From contig NZ_JACVAE010000001.1 in NCBI RefSeq assembly GCF_014851675.1, forward strand, positions 558,001-622,000: a stretch of 64,000 nt of DNA, read 5' to 3'. The position numbers and the translations under genes are program-made. The notes under the pieces were generated by a model, which was not told the DNA's origin, did no database searches, and worked only from the letters and a program-made list of their open reading frames with translations. Numbering within the stretch: the first letter of the stretch is position 1; the number at the start of each line of letters is the position of its first letter. Shown piece after piece: positions 1 to 11,220 of the stretch. This DNA comes from Rhizobium sp. ARZ01. GTDB taxonomy: Bacteria; Pseudomonadota; Alphaproteobacteria; Rhizobiales; Rhizobiaceae.

Positions 1-186
1 GCTGATTGCAGGCGGGCGCGAAACCGTGAGCCGGGGCGCGGCTTGCCGTACCGCGGCCGGGACCTGGACGCCGCTGAGCTGATCGTGCGATCGCCCGAGC
101 CGGTTGCTTGCGGCTAAACGCCTCAAATTTCCGTCATTTCCCCTTTTGCAATTGGAAAAAGCGTGCCGTTCCAGTAATTGGACGAC
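1..186. other. leader region upstream of ccmI, no gene assigned
   Basis: GC-rich sequence at the window edge followed, from about 120, by a short AT-richer stretch that probably carries the ccmI promoter. One forward frame is open from base 1 to a stop at 115-117 and could be the tail of an upstream gene, but it shows no recognisable motif. No RNA gene was seen. Confidence 0.3.
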
Positions 187-1317
187 ATGCTTTTCTGGAT
201 CCTCGTTGCCGTCCTGACCGCTGTCGTTGCGGTCTTCCTGCTCGTACCGCTGCTGCGGGCCGGGCGAAGTGCCGATCTTGCCGAAGCGCATGACGCCGAG
301 GTCTATCGGGACCAACTCGGCGAACTCGCGCGAGACCAGGCGTCTGGACTGATCGGCGAAAACGAAGCGGAACTGGCGCGCGCCGAAATCGCAAGGCGAC
401 TGATCGCCGCCAAGGCGCGCGAGGCAAGCGCGACACCGGTCGTTTCGGAGCGTCGCAATCGGCTGGCGCAGGCAGCGATCATGGTTCTGCTCCCGGCCAT
501 CGGGCTCGGTCTCTATATTTCGACAGGAAATCCGGACCTTCCTGCCCGACCACTGGCAGCACGTCTCGCCGAGCCTGGCAACGATCTCAATATCCTGATC
601 GCCAAGGCCGAGCGTCATCTGGTTGAAAACCCGAATGACGGAGCGGGCTGGGAACTGCTGGCGCCGATCTATTTCCGCAATGGCCGGATCGAGGATTCCG
701 CCAATGCCTATCGCGAAGCGATCCGCGCCCTCGGCCCGTCGCCGGAACGGCTTGACGGCTTTGCCGAAGTGCTGATTGCGCTTGCCGACGGCATCGTCAC
801 GAAGGATGCGCGCGAAGTCCTGCAACAGTCCGAGGCGCTGGACGCGAAGAACCCGCGCACCCGGTATTACCTGGCGCTGGCGCTGGAGCAGGAAGGCAAG
901 CGCGAGGAGGCGAAGGCCGCCTTCGAGGTGTTGGTCAAGGATTCTCCGGCCGACGCGCCGTGGCTTCCGCTCGTCAACCGCCATATTGCCGGCCTCGCCG
1001 GCAGCGCAGAACAAGCGGCACCCGGAAACCCGACCGAGCAGGATGTTGCTGCGGCGTCGCAGATGGATGCCGAGGGGCGCAAGCAGATGATTGCCGGGAT
1101 GGTCGAGAGCCTCGCCGACAAGCTGAAAGAGGATCCGGACAATTTCGAGGGATGGATGCGCATCATCCGGTCCTACATGGTACTGGATCAAAGAGAGGCG
1201 GCAGAAGAGGCGCTACGCACGGCGCTGAAAAACTTCCCGCCCGACAGCGAAAACGGCAAGCGGTTGCTGGCGCTGGCCGGCGAGCTTCAGATTACGGCCG
1301 AAGGTAACGAACAATGA
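187..1317 (+). CDS. ccmI: cytochrome c maturation protein CcmI (CycH)
   Basis: CcmI is the inner-membrane chaperone that holds apocytochrome c and presents it to the CcmF/CcmH haem lyase. The 376-residue product has an N-terminal membrane segment (about residues 1-22, starting MLFWILVAV), a cytoplasmic basic/coiled stretch, a second membrane segment near residues 97-117 ([17 protein letters not shown]), and a long periplasmic part with TPR-like helices, including a run around residues 145-250. This is the standard rhizobial CycH layout. I chose the ATG at 187 over a TTG three codons upstream because it begins directly at the membrane segment. The stop overlaps the ccmE start by 4 bases, so this is the first gene of a coupled ccmIEFH operon. 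Confidence 0.93.
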   Translation: MLFWILVAVLTAVVAVFLLVPLLRAGRSADLAEAHDAEVYRDQLGELARDQASGLIGENEAELARAEIARRLIAAKAREASATPVVSERRNRLAQAAIMVLLPAIGLGLYISTGNPDLPARPLAARLAEPGNDLNILIAKAERHLVENPNDGAGWELLAPIYFRNGRIEDSANAYREAIRALGPSPERLDGFAEVLIALADGIVTKDAREVLQQSEALDAKNPRTRYYLALALEQEGKREEAKAAFEVLVKDSPADAPWLPLVNRHIAGLAGSAEQAAPGNPTEQDVAAASQMDAEGRKQMIAGMVESLADKLKEDPDNFEGWMRIIRSYMVLDQREAAEEALRTALKNFPPDSENGKRLLALAGELQITAEGNEQ

Positions 1318-1766
1318 CGAGAAAACAGAAGCGATTGGCGGTTATCGGCGGCGGCGTCGCCTTCTTGCTGGCGGCGGTGCTGCTCGTGATGTTTGCCTTC
1401 AGCCAGTCGATCGCCTATTTTTACGTGCCTGGTGACTTTGCCACCACGAAAGTGCCGCCGGGCACGCGAATCCGGCTCGGCGGTCTCGTCGAGGGCGGCT
1501 CGGTGAAGCGCGGCGAGGGGTCGACGGTGACCTTCGTCGTCACCGATACGATCGGGACGGTGCCGGTGACCTATACGGGGATCCTGCCGGACCTGTTTCG
1601 CGAAGGGCAGGGTGTCGTTGCCGAGGGAGCATTCGTCGATGGTGATCCCGTTTTTGTTGCGGACACCGTACTTGCCAAGCATGACGAGACCTACATGCCG
1701 AAGGACGTGGCGGACCGCTTGGAGGCGCAGGGCGTGACGCTCAGCGGCAAGGAGACCATCAAGTGA
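1314..1766 (+). CDS. ccmE: haem chaperone CcmE (CycJ)
   Basis: CcmE binds haem covalently in the periplasm and passes it to the CcmF haem lyase. The 150-residue protein has one N-terminal anchor (residues about 8-30) and a small beta-barrel domain. The haem-attachment His is H123 in [10 protein letters not shown], with the conserved Tyr (Y127) four residues later. The upstream [17 protein letters not shown] block is the family signature. Length is normal for the family. Its ATG overlaps the ccmI stop and its own stop overlaps the ccmF start (4 bases each), indicating translational coupling. Confidence 0.96.
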   Translation: MTRKQKRLAVIGGGVAFLLAAVLLVMFAFSQSIAYFYVPGDFATTKVPPGTRIRLGGLVEGGSVKRGEGSTVTFVVTDTIGTVPVTYTGILPDLFREGQGVVAEGAFVDGDPVFVADTVLAKHDETYMPKDVADRLEAQGVTLSGKETIK

Positions 1767-3754
1767 TCATCGAGCTTGGACATTATGCACTGGTGTTGGT
1801 GCTGGCAACGGCCATCATCCAGTCGCTGCTGCCGCTCGCAGGCACGCTGCGCAACGATCCGTCGTTGATGGCGATAGCCCCGTCTTCGGCGGTTGCCGGT
1901 TTCCTGCTGACGCTCTTCTCCTTTCTCGTCCTGACCTTCGCCTATGTGGTGTCCGATTTCTCGGTGATGAACGTGTGGGAGAACTCCCATTCGATGAAGC
2001 CGATGATCTATAAGATCTCTGGCGTGTGGGGGAACCACGAAGGCTCGATGATGCTGTGGCTGCTCATCCTGACCTTCTTCAGCGCGCTCGTGGCGAGCTT
2101 CGGCGCCAACCTGCCCGACCGCCTCAGAGCCAACGTGCTTGCGGTCCAGGGCTGGATCACGGCGGCGTTCGCGCTTTTCATCCTGCTGACGTCCAATCCG
2201 TTCCTTAGGCTTGATCCGGCGCCGGGCGAGGGCAAAGACCTCAACCCGATCCTGCAGGACGTCGGGCTCGCGATTCACCCGCCACTTCTTTATCTCGGCT
2301 ATGTCGGCTTCTCCGTCTGTTTCTCCTTTGCGATCGCGGCACTGATCGACGGGCGCATTGATGCCGCCTGGGCACGCTGGGTGCGTCCGTGGGCGCTTGC
2401 TGCCTGGAGCTTTCTGACCGCCGGTATCGCCATGGGCTCCTACTGGGCTTACTACGAACTCGGCTGGGGCGGCTGGTGGTTCTGGGATCCGGTGGAAAAC
2501 GCGTCCTTCATGCCTTGGCTTGCCGGTACCGCGCTGCTTCATTCGGCCCTGGTGATGGAGAAGCGCGAGGCGCTGAAGATCTGGACCGTGCTGCTGGCGC
2601 TCCTGACATTCTCACTGTCGCTGCTTGGAACCTTCCTCGTCCGCTCCGGCGTGCTGACCTCGGTCCACGCCTTTGCCACGGACCCGACGCGTGGCGTGTT
2701 CATCCTGGCGATCCTCGTGATCTTCATCGGCGGCGCGCTCTCGCTGTTCGCCTTCCGGGCGCCTGCGCTGAAGGCCGGCGGACTGTTTGCGCCTATCTCG
2801 CGCGAGGGCGCTCTGGTCTTCAACAATTTGATTCTGACAACTGCGGCGGCAACTGTGTTGACCGGCACGCTCTATCCGTTGGTGCTGGAAGCGCTGACGG
2901 GGGAGAAGATTTCTGTTGGCGCGCCCTTCTTTAACCTGACCTTCGGCCTCCTGATGGTGCCGCTGATGCTGGCCGTTCCCTTCGGGCCGCTTCTTGCCTG
3001 GAAGCGCGGCGATCTGCTCGCAGCGGGGCAACGGCTTTTCGCTGCCGTCGGTATCGGCTTGGTAATTGCGGCATTCGTGCAGTGGACCCATGGTGGCGGG
3101 CCGGTTCTTGCCTATTTCGGCCTTGCGCTCGGCTTCTACATGTTGGCGGGCGCGATCACGGACCTGTGGCTGCGTGCCGGCATCGGTAAGGTGAGCGCCA
3201 GCGTCGCTCGCAAGCGGTTGTTTGGCCTGCCCGGTTCGGCCTTTGGTACGGCGCTTGCCCACTTCGGTCTTGGTGTGACCGTGATCGGTATTGTCGCCGT
3301 GACGGCCTTCGAGACCGAGCATGTGGTCGAGATGCAGCCCGGCACCACCGTCGAATCGGGCGGCTACACCCTCACATTCGACGGGATGCGCCAGGGCAGG
3401 GGGCCGAACTACACCGAGGAGAGCGGGCATTTCACGGTTGCCCGCGGCGGCGTCAAGGTCGATGAGGTCTGGTCGTCAAAGCGGCTCTACACGGCCCGGC
3501 GGATGCCGACGACTGAGGCCGGAATCCGCACGTTCGGACTGAGCCAGCTCTACGTTTCACTTGGCGATGCCATGAGCGACGGCGGCATCGTCGTGCGCGT
3601 CTGGTGGAAGCCGATGATCCTGTGCATCTGGATCGGTTCGCTGATCATGATGACGGGCGGCGCGGTGTCGCTGTTCGATCGTCGGTTGCGAATCGGCGCT
3701 CCGCAGGGGGCGCGGAAGTTGAAGCCCGTTGCAGCACTGGAGGCCGCCGAATGA
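1763..3754 (+). CDS. ccmF: haem lyase subunit CcmF (CycK)
   Basis: CcmF is the polytopic membrane haem lyase subunit that ligates haem from CcmE to the CXXCH motifs of apocytochromes. The 663-residue protein has many hydrophobic segments and the tryptophan-rich haem-handling motif [16 protein letters not shown] near residues 233-248. A large periplasmic loop near the C-terminus (about residues 520-610) is followed by a last membrane segment, as expected. Length is typical. It begins 4 bases before the ccmE stop, and its own stop overlaps the ccmH ATG in the sequence ATGA. Confidence 0.96.
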   Translation: MIIELGHYALVLVLATAIIQSLLPLAGTLRNDPSLMAIAPSSAVAGFLLTLFSFLVLTFAYVVSDFSVMNVWENSHSMKPMIYKISGVWGNHEGSMMLWLLILTFFSALVASFGANLPDRLRANVLAVQGWITAAFALFILLTSNPFLRLDPAPGEGKDLNPILQDVGLAIHPPLLYLGYVGFSVCFSFAIAALIDGRIDAAWARWVRPWALAAWSFLTAGIAMGSYWAYYELGWGGWWFWDPVENASFMPWLAGTALLHSALVMEKREALKIWTVLLALLTFSLSLLGTFLVRSGVLTSVHAFATDPTRGVFILAILVIFIGGALSLFAFRAPALKAGGLFAPISREGALVFNNLILTTAAATVLTGTLYPLVLEALTGEKISVGAPFFNLTFGLLMVPLMLAVPFGPLLAWKRGDLLAAGQRLFAAVGIGLVIAAFVQWTHGGGPVLAYFGLALGFYMLAGAITDLWLRAGIGKVSASVARKRLFGLPGSAFGTALAHFGLGVTVIGIVAVTAFETEHVVEMQPGTTVESGGYTLTFDGMRQGRGPNYTEESGHFTVARGGVKVDEVWSSKRLYTARRMPTTEAGIRTFGLSQLYVSLGDAMSDGGIVVRVWWKPMILCIWIGSLIMMTGGAVSLFDRRLRIGAPQGARKLKPVAALEAAE

Positions 3755-4236
3755 TCCGTAGGCTGCTTCTCGCCGCCGCCTTTGTTGTGAGTGCCTTTCC
3801 AGCGCTTGCAGTTAACCCGGACGAGGTCCTTCCCGATCCGGCGCTGGAAGCGCGTGCCCGGGCACTCTCCGCCGAGCTTCGCTGCATGGTCTGCCAGAAC
3901 CAGTCGATCGACGACTCCAATGCGGAGCTGGCGCGCGACCTGCGCCTGCTGGTGCGTGAGCGGATCGCCAGCGGTGACAGCGATGAGGCGGTGATCGAGT
4001 ATGTGGTGTCGCGCTACGGCGAGTTCGTCTTGCTGAAGCCGCGCCTGAAGCCGGAAACGCTGCTGCTGTGGGGCGCGCCGGCGATCCTTTTCCTCGGCGG
4101 GGCAATCGCGATGGCACTGTTCGTTCGACGGCGTTCGGGCAAGGCGGTCGGCGAACCGTTGTCGGCGGAGGAACGCGCCGAACTGGAGCGGATCGTCGGG
4201 GCCGACGCGGCCGGAAAAAACGACGCTCGCGGGTGA
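3751..4236 (+). CDS. ccmH: cytochrome c maturation thiol oxidoreductase CcmH (CycL)
   Basis: CcmH keeps the CXXC thiols of apocytochrome c reduced for haem attachment. The 161-residue product has a cleavable signal sequence (residues 1-20, ending FPALA), the redox motif [11 protein letters not shown] with C45 and C48, and a C-terminal membrane anchor near residues 110-130. This is the short CcmH form; the TPR part found fused in some enteric CcmH proteins is the separate CcmI here. The ATG at 3751 overlaps the ccmF stop and starts exactly at the signal peptide, so the longer open frame upstream is not the gene. Confidence 0.95.
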   Translation: MIRRLLLAAAFVVSAFPALAVNPDEVLPDPALEARARALSAELRCMVCQNQSIDDSNAELARDLRLLVRERIASGDSDEAVIEYVVSRYGEFVLLKPRLKPETLLLWGAPAILFLGGAIAMALFVRRRSGKAVGEPLSAEERAELERIVGADAAGKNDARG

Positions 4237-4249
4237 AAAGCGATTTGTT

Positions 4250-4266
4250 TTCAGCTTGTTGCTGAA
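4250..4266 (+). terminator. short hairpin after ccmH, possible weak terminator
   Basis: A perfect 6-bp stem (TTCAGC / GCTGAA) with a 5-base loop lies 14 bases after the ccmH stop. No T-run follows, so an intrinsic terminator is only possible. It may instead be a regulatory dyad in the degP promoter region, which spans 4237-4370. Confidence 0.3.
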
Positions 4267-4370
4267 CATTACTAAAAATTCATGTCGCGGACAGTGTTCC
4301 GTAATGTTTGGGACCCTATCTCTGGGGCATCGAATTCATTCGAACTACCAGAGAGAAAAGGCATCCCGCG

Positions 4371-5945
4371 ATGTTAAAGCAAAACTCCCTTCGTCCCTCG
4401 CTCAAGACGGTCCTCAAGACCTCGACTGTCGCCGGTCTTGCAGCAATGATGCTGGCCACCGGCATCCCGGCGCACGTCGCTCAGTCCTTCGCCGAACCGG
4501 TCAAGGTTACGGCGCCGCAGGTTGCAAGCTTCGGCGATGTCGTAGACGCCGTTTCCCCGGCAGTCGTGTCCGTCCGCGTTCAGTCCGATGTCAAGTCGGT
4601 CGAGGATGACGGCAACTACAGCTTCAACTTCGGCGGCCGCGGCTTTGACGATCTGCCGGACGATCATCCGCTGAAGCGCTTCTTCCGCGAATTCGGTGGT
4701 GGGCAGGATGACTCCCGCGGCGACCGCGGCAAGCATCGGCAGTTCGGTGACAAGGATGGCGGCAAGCGCAAGGGGCACCTCCGTCCCTCCTCGCAGGGCT
4801 CCGGCTTCTTCATCTCCGAAGACGGCTACATCGTCACCAACAACCACGTCGTCGACGAAGGCGCCGCCTTCACCATCATCATGAATGACGGCACCGAGCT
4901 GGACGCCAAGCTCGTCGGTAAGGATAACCGCACTGACCTTGCGGTCCTCAAGGTCGACAACAAGGAGAACCGCAAGTTCACCTATGTGAACTTTGCCGAT
5001 GACAGCAAGGTCCGCGTCGGTGACTGGGTCGTCGCTGTCGGTAATCCGTTCGGCCTCGGCGGCACCGTGACTGCCGGTATCATCTCCGCCCGCGGCCGCA
5101 ATATCGGCTCCGGCCCCTATGACGATTACTTGCAGATCGATGCCGCCGTGAACCGCGGCAACTCGGGTGGTCCGGCCTTCAACCTCGACGGCCAGGTGGT
5201 CGGCATCAACACCGCGATCTTCTCGCCCTCCGGCGGCAATGTCGGTATCGCGTTTGCGATCCCTGCTTCCGTTGCCAAGGACGTGGTCGCAGACCTGATG
5301 AAGGACGGAAAAGTCGAGCGTGGCTGGCTTGGCGTACAGATCCAGCCGGTGACGGAGGACATCGCCGAATCTCTGGGGTTGGCCGACGCGCAAGGCGCGC
5401 TCGTGGTCGAACCGCAGGCCGGTTCCCCGGGTGAGAAGGCTGGCATCAAAAAGGGTGACGTCATCACCGCGCTCAATGGTGATACCGTCAAGGACCCCCG
5501 TGATCTGGCAAAGCGCGTCGCCGTCATCAAGCCCGGCACGGATGTCGACCTTTCGGTCTGGCGCAACGGCAAGTCCGAAACCGTCAAGGTCGAGATCGGC
5601 AAGCTGGAAAGCGACCAGCAGGCATCCGCCTCGGAGCAACAGGCGAACCCGGATGACAAGCAGTCGAGCGAACAGGAACTGGCTGACCTCGGCATTTCCG
5701 TCAGCCCGGCCGATGATGGCAACGGTGTCATGGTTGCCGCCGTCGACCCGGACTCCGACGCCGGCGACCGCGGCCTGAAGGAAGGCGACCGCATTACCAC
5801 GGTCAACAACCAGGAAGTAAAGTCGGCAGACGACATCACCAAGGTCATCGACCAGGCACGTAAGGACGGCCGCTCCAAGGCGCTGTTCCAGGTCGAAACG
5901 GATGACGGCAGCCGCTTCCTTGCCCTGCCGATCGACCAGGGTTAA
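4371..5945 (+). CDS. degP: periplasmic serine endoprotease, DegP/Do family
   Basis: An envelope-stress protease/chaperone of the HtrA family that degrades misfolded periplasmic proteins. The 524-residue protein has a signal sequence (to about residue 41), a trypsin-like domain with the triad H159 (TNNHVVDE), D189 (NRTDLAVL) and S265 (GNSGGPAF), and two PDZ domains (about 300-395 and 430-520). An acidic/glycine-rich insert near residues 78-140 is typical of rhizobial Do proteases. I chose the ATG at 4371 because it follows a purine-rich GAGAGAAAAGG ribosome site and begins the signal peptide. It lies between ccmH and a two-component pair, and a strong hairpin separates it from the latter. Confidence 0.94.
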   Translation: MLKQNSLRPSLKTVLKTSTVAGLAAMMLATGIPAHVAQSFAEPVKVTAPQVASFGDVVDAVSPAVVSVRVQSDVKSVEDDGNYSFNFGGRGFDDLPDDHPLKRFFREFGGGQDDSRGDRGKHRQFGDKDGGKRKGHLRPSSQGSGFFISEDGYIVTNNHVVDEGAAFTIIMNDGTELDAKLVGKDNRTDLAVLKVDNKENRKFTYVNFADDSKVRVGDWVVAVGNPFGLGGTVTAGIISARGRNIGSGPYDDYLQIDAAVNRGNSGGPAFNLDGQVVGINTAIFSPSGGNVGIAFAIPASVAKDVVADLMKDGKVERGWLGVQIQPVTEDIAESLGLADAQGALVVEPQAGSPGEKAGIKKGDVITALNGDTVKDPRDLAKRVAVIKPGTDVDLSVWRNGKSETVKVEIGKLESDQQASASEQQANPDDKQSSEQELADLGISVSPADDGNGVMVAAVDPDSDAGDRGLKEGDRITTVNNQEVKSADDITKVIDQARKDGRSKALFQVETDDGSRFLALPIDQG

Positions 5946-5962
5946 CCCGCACGGTTCGATCC

Positions 5963-5998
5963 CGAACGCCGCGAAATCCATTGATTTCGCGGCGTTCG
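5963..5998 (+). terminator. strong hairpin after degP
   Basis: A perfect 16-bp inverted repeat with a 4-base loop starts 17 bases after the degP stop. A C/T-rich stretch rather than a pure T-run follows. It most likely ends the degP transcript or attenuates read-through into the two-component genes 67 bases downstream. Confidence 0.7.
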
Positions 5999-6065
5999 CG
6001 TCTCCTCCGAACGCCAGATGCGGCTGGACTGTTCAAGGGCGCGGCAACGCGTGTAAGGTTCAACC

Positions 6066-6749
6066 ATGAAGATACTGATTGTAGAAGACGATCTGGATGC
6101 TGCCGCTTACCTCTGCAAGGCATTCCGCGAGGCGGGCATCGTCTGCGATCACGCCTCGGACGGCGACAGCGGTCTGTTTCTGGCCTCGGAGAACAGTTAT
6201 GACGTGCTCGTCGTCGACCGAATGCTGCCGCGGCGCGACGGCCTTTCACTGATTTCCGAACTGCGGGCAAAGGGCATTCATACGCCAGCCCTGATCCTAT
6301 CCGCGCTTGGACAGGTGGACGACCGTGTCACCGGCTTGCGAGCCGGCGGAGACGACTACCTGCCCAAACCCTATGCGTTCAGCGAACTGCTCGCCCGTGT
6401 CGAGGTGCTCGGGCGTCGCAAGGGAACGCCTGAGCAGGACATGATTTACCGCGTCGGCGATCTCGAGCTCGACCGGCTTGCTCATGTCGTGCGGCGCGGC
6501 GGCAAGGAAATACTACTGCAGCCGCGCGAGTTCCGCTTGCTCGAATATCTGATGAAGAATGCCGGCCAGGTGGTGACGCGCACCATGCTGCTCGAAAACG
6601 TCTGGGATTATCACTTCGACCCGCAGACTAACGTGATCGACGTGCACGTTTCCCGGCTGCGCTCCAAGATCGAGAAGGATTTTGACCAGCCGCTGCTGCG
6701 CACGGTGCGCGGTGCCGGCTACATGATCAAGGACGAGGTGGCTGCCTGA
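6066..6749 (+). CDS. OmpR/PhoB-family response regulator
   Basis: A DNA-binding response regulator paired with the histidine kinase that follows. The 227-residue protein has a receiver domain (residues 1-115) with the acidic pair E7/D8/D9, phospho-acceptor D51 (VVDRMLP), S79 and K100 (DDYLPKPYAF). It is followed by a winged-helix DNA-binding domain (about 125-225, ending RTVRGAGYMIKD). The stop is two bases before the kinase start, so the two are co-transcribed. The position directly after degP suggests envelope-stress sensing, but nothing in the sequence proves degP is a target. Confidence 0.93.
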   Translation: MKILIVEDDLDAAAYLCKAFREAGIVCDHASDGDSGLFLASENSYDVLVVDRMLPRRDGLSLISELRAKGIHTPALILSALGQVDDRVTGLRAGGDDYLPKPYAFSELLARVEVLGRRKGTPEQDMIYRVGDLELDRLAHVVRRGGKEILLQPREFRLLEYLMKNAGQVVTRTMLLENVWDYHFDPQTNVIDVHVSRLRSKIEKDFDQPLLRTVRGAGYMIKDEVAA

Positions 6750-6751
6750 AA

Positions 6752-8179
6752 ATGCTGTCCGGACTTTCCACGCTTTTTCGGACGGCGGCGGTTCGCCTTT
6801 CCGCCCTCTACATCCTGCTCTTTGCCGCCTGCGCTGCTTTTCTCGTCCTCTACGTGACCTCGATGTCCGAGGGGCTTCTGGAGCAGCAGACACGGGAAAC
6901 CGTCTCGATCGAGGTCGGCGAAATCAAGCAGATGTATGCGGCGAACGGTATGAACGGGCTTCTCAGGACGCTCGAGCGGCGGGCGCGTCAGCCCGGCGCC
7001 AACCTCTACATCATCGCCAGCCCGACGGGCGAGATTCTCGCCGGCAACGTGTACTCGCTACAGCCGGGCGTGCTCGATCGCGAGGGCTGGACGCAATCAC
7101 CCTTCCGCTATCAACGGTTCGAGGAGGAGGGCAGTTCGGAGCGGCATCTCGCACGTGCGGATGTGTTCGTTCTCGATAACGGTTTGCGAATTCTGGTCGG
7201 CCGAGACCTGGGTGAACCGGAGAATTTCCGCGGACTGGTCCGCCAGGCGCTCGTGGTTGCGCTCGGCATCATGGGCATCGGGGCGCTGGCGATCTGGTTC
7301 CTTATTGGTCGCAATGCGCTCAAGCGCATGGACCGGATGTCGGACGCCAGCCAGCGCATCATGGACGGCGACCTGACGCAGCGCCTGCCGGTCGGCGGGT
7401 CCGGAGACGAGTTCGACCGCCTGTCGGAATCGCTCAACGCGATGCTCGGGCGGATCGAGAAGCTGAACGAAGGTCTTCGTCAGGTCTCCGACAACATCGC
7501 CCATGACCTCAAGACGCCGCTGACGCGCCTCCGCAACAAGGCGGAGGCGGCCCTTGCCGGCAAGTCCAAGACTGCCGACTATCGCGACGCCCTGTCCGAG
7601 GTGATCGCCGAATCCGATCAACTGATCCGCACCTTCAACGCACTTCTCATGATTTCGCGGGTCGAGGCGGGTTCGGCCGTGGCGGAGATGGGCCCGGTCG
7701 ATCTGACCCAGATCGTGGCGGATTGCGTCGAACTCTACGAGCCTGCGGCGGAAGAGGCCGGGCTTTCGGTGACGTCGGAGATCGCACCGGGCATCAAGGT
7801 GCAGGGCAACCGCGAACTGATCGGTCAGGCGCTCGGAAACCTGCTCGACAATGCGATCAAATACGCCGAGGGGGACGGGCAGGAGGCACACATCAATGTA
7901 ACGCTTGTGCGGAACGGCGATGGCGCGGTGATAACAGTTGCCGATGACGGGCCTGGTATTCCAGAGGAACAACGCGGCGACGTTCTGAAGCGCTTCGTTC
8001 GCCTCGACAGGAGCCGCACCAAGCCGGGCACGGGTCTCGGCCTGTCTCTGGTCGAGGCGGTGATGGAGGTCCATCACGGTCGGTTGGAGCTCGGGGCAAC
8101 GGCCTCCGACGGAAGCGACAATGGCCTCACGGCAACGATGCGCTTTCCCTTGACGCTGGCGGGTAGGGGCGGGGCCTGA
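6752..8179 (+). CDS. membrane sensor histidine kinase (HAMP type)
   Basis: Cognate kinase of the preceding OmpR-type regulator. The 475-residue protein has an N-terminal membrane segment (about 14-35), a periplasmic sensor region of about 130 residues, a second membrane segment (about 165-186) and a HAMP linker. A HisKA domain with H251 in NIAHDLKTPLTRLR follows, then an HATPase domain with the N box (LLDNAIKYAE), G1 (DDGPGIPEE) and G2 (GTGLGLSLVEA). Family and membrane topology are clear; the signal is not. It sits two bases behind the regulator gene and 45 bases before glnE. Confidence 0.93.
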   Translation: MLSGLSTLFRTAAVRLSALYILLFAACAAFLVLYVTSMSEGLLEQQTRETVSIEVGEIKQMYAANGMNGLLRTLERRARQPGANLYIIASPTGEILAGNVYSLQPGVLDREGWTQSPFRYQRFEEEGSSERHLARADVFVLDNGLRILVGRDLGEPENFRGLVRQALVVALGIMGIGALAIWFLIGRNALKRMDRMSDASQRIMDGDLTQRLPVGGSGDEFDRLSESLNAMLGRIEKLNEGLRQVSDNIAHDLKTPLTRLRNKAEAALAGKSKTADYRDALSEVIAESDQLIRTFNALLMISRVEAGSAVAEMGPVDLTQIVADCVELYEPAAEEAGLSVTSEIAPGIKVQGNRELIGQALGNLLDNAIKYAEGDGQEAHINVTLVRNGDGAVITVADDGPGIPEEQRGDVLKRFVRLDRSRTKPGTGLGLSLVEAVMEVHHGRLELGATASDGSDNGLTATMRFPLTLAGRGGA

Positions 8180-8224
8180 TAGACGGTGGAGGCGGAGCGC
8201 CCATGCGTGTCCAGGGGGATAGCA

Positions 8225-11182
<2,958 letters not shown>

Positions 11183-11220
11183 CCGCCGCAAAACGCGGTG
11201 CGGCAGGCGGTGTCAAACCG

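Noticed and set aside
4374-5981. 535-codon open frame antisense to degP
   Set aside because: It mirrors the high-GC codon pattern of degP, has no ribosome site and no recognisable domain.
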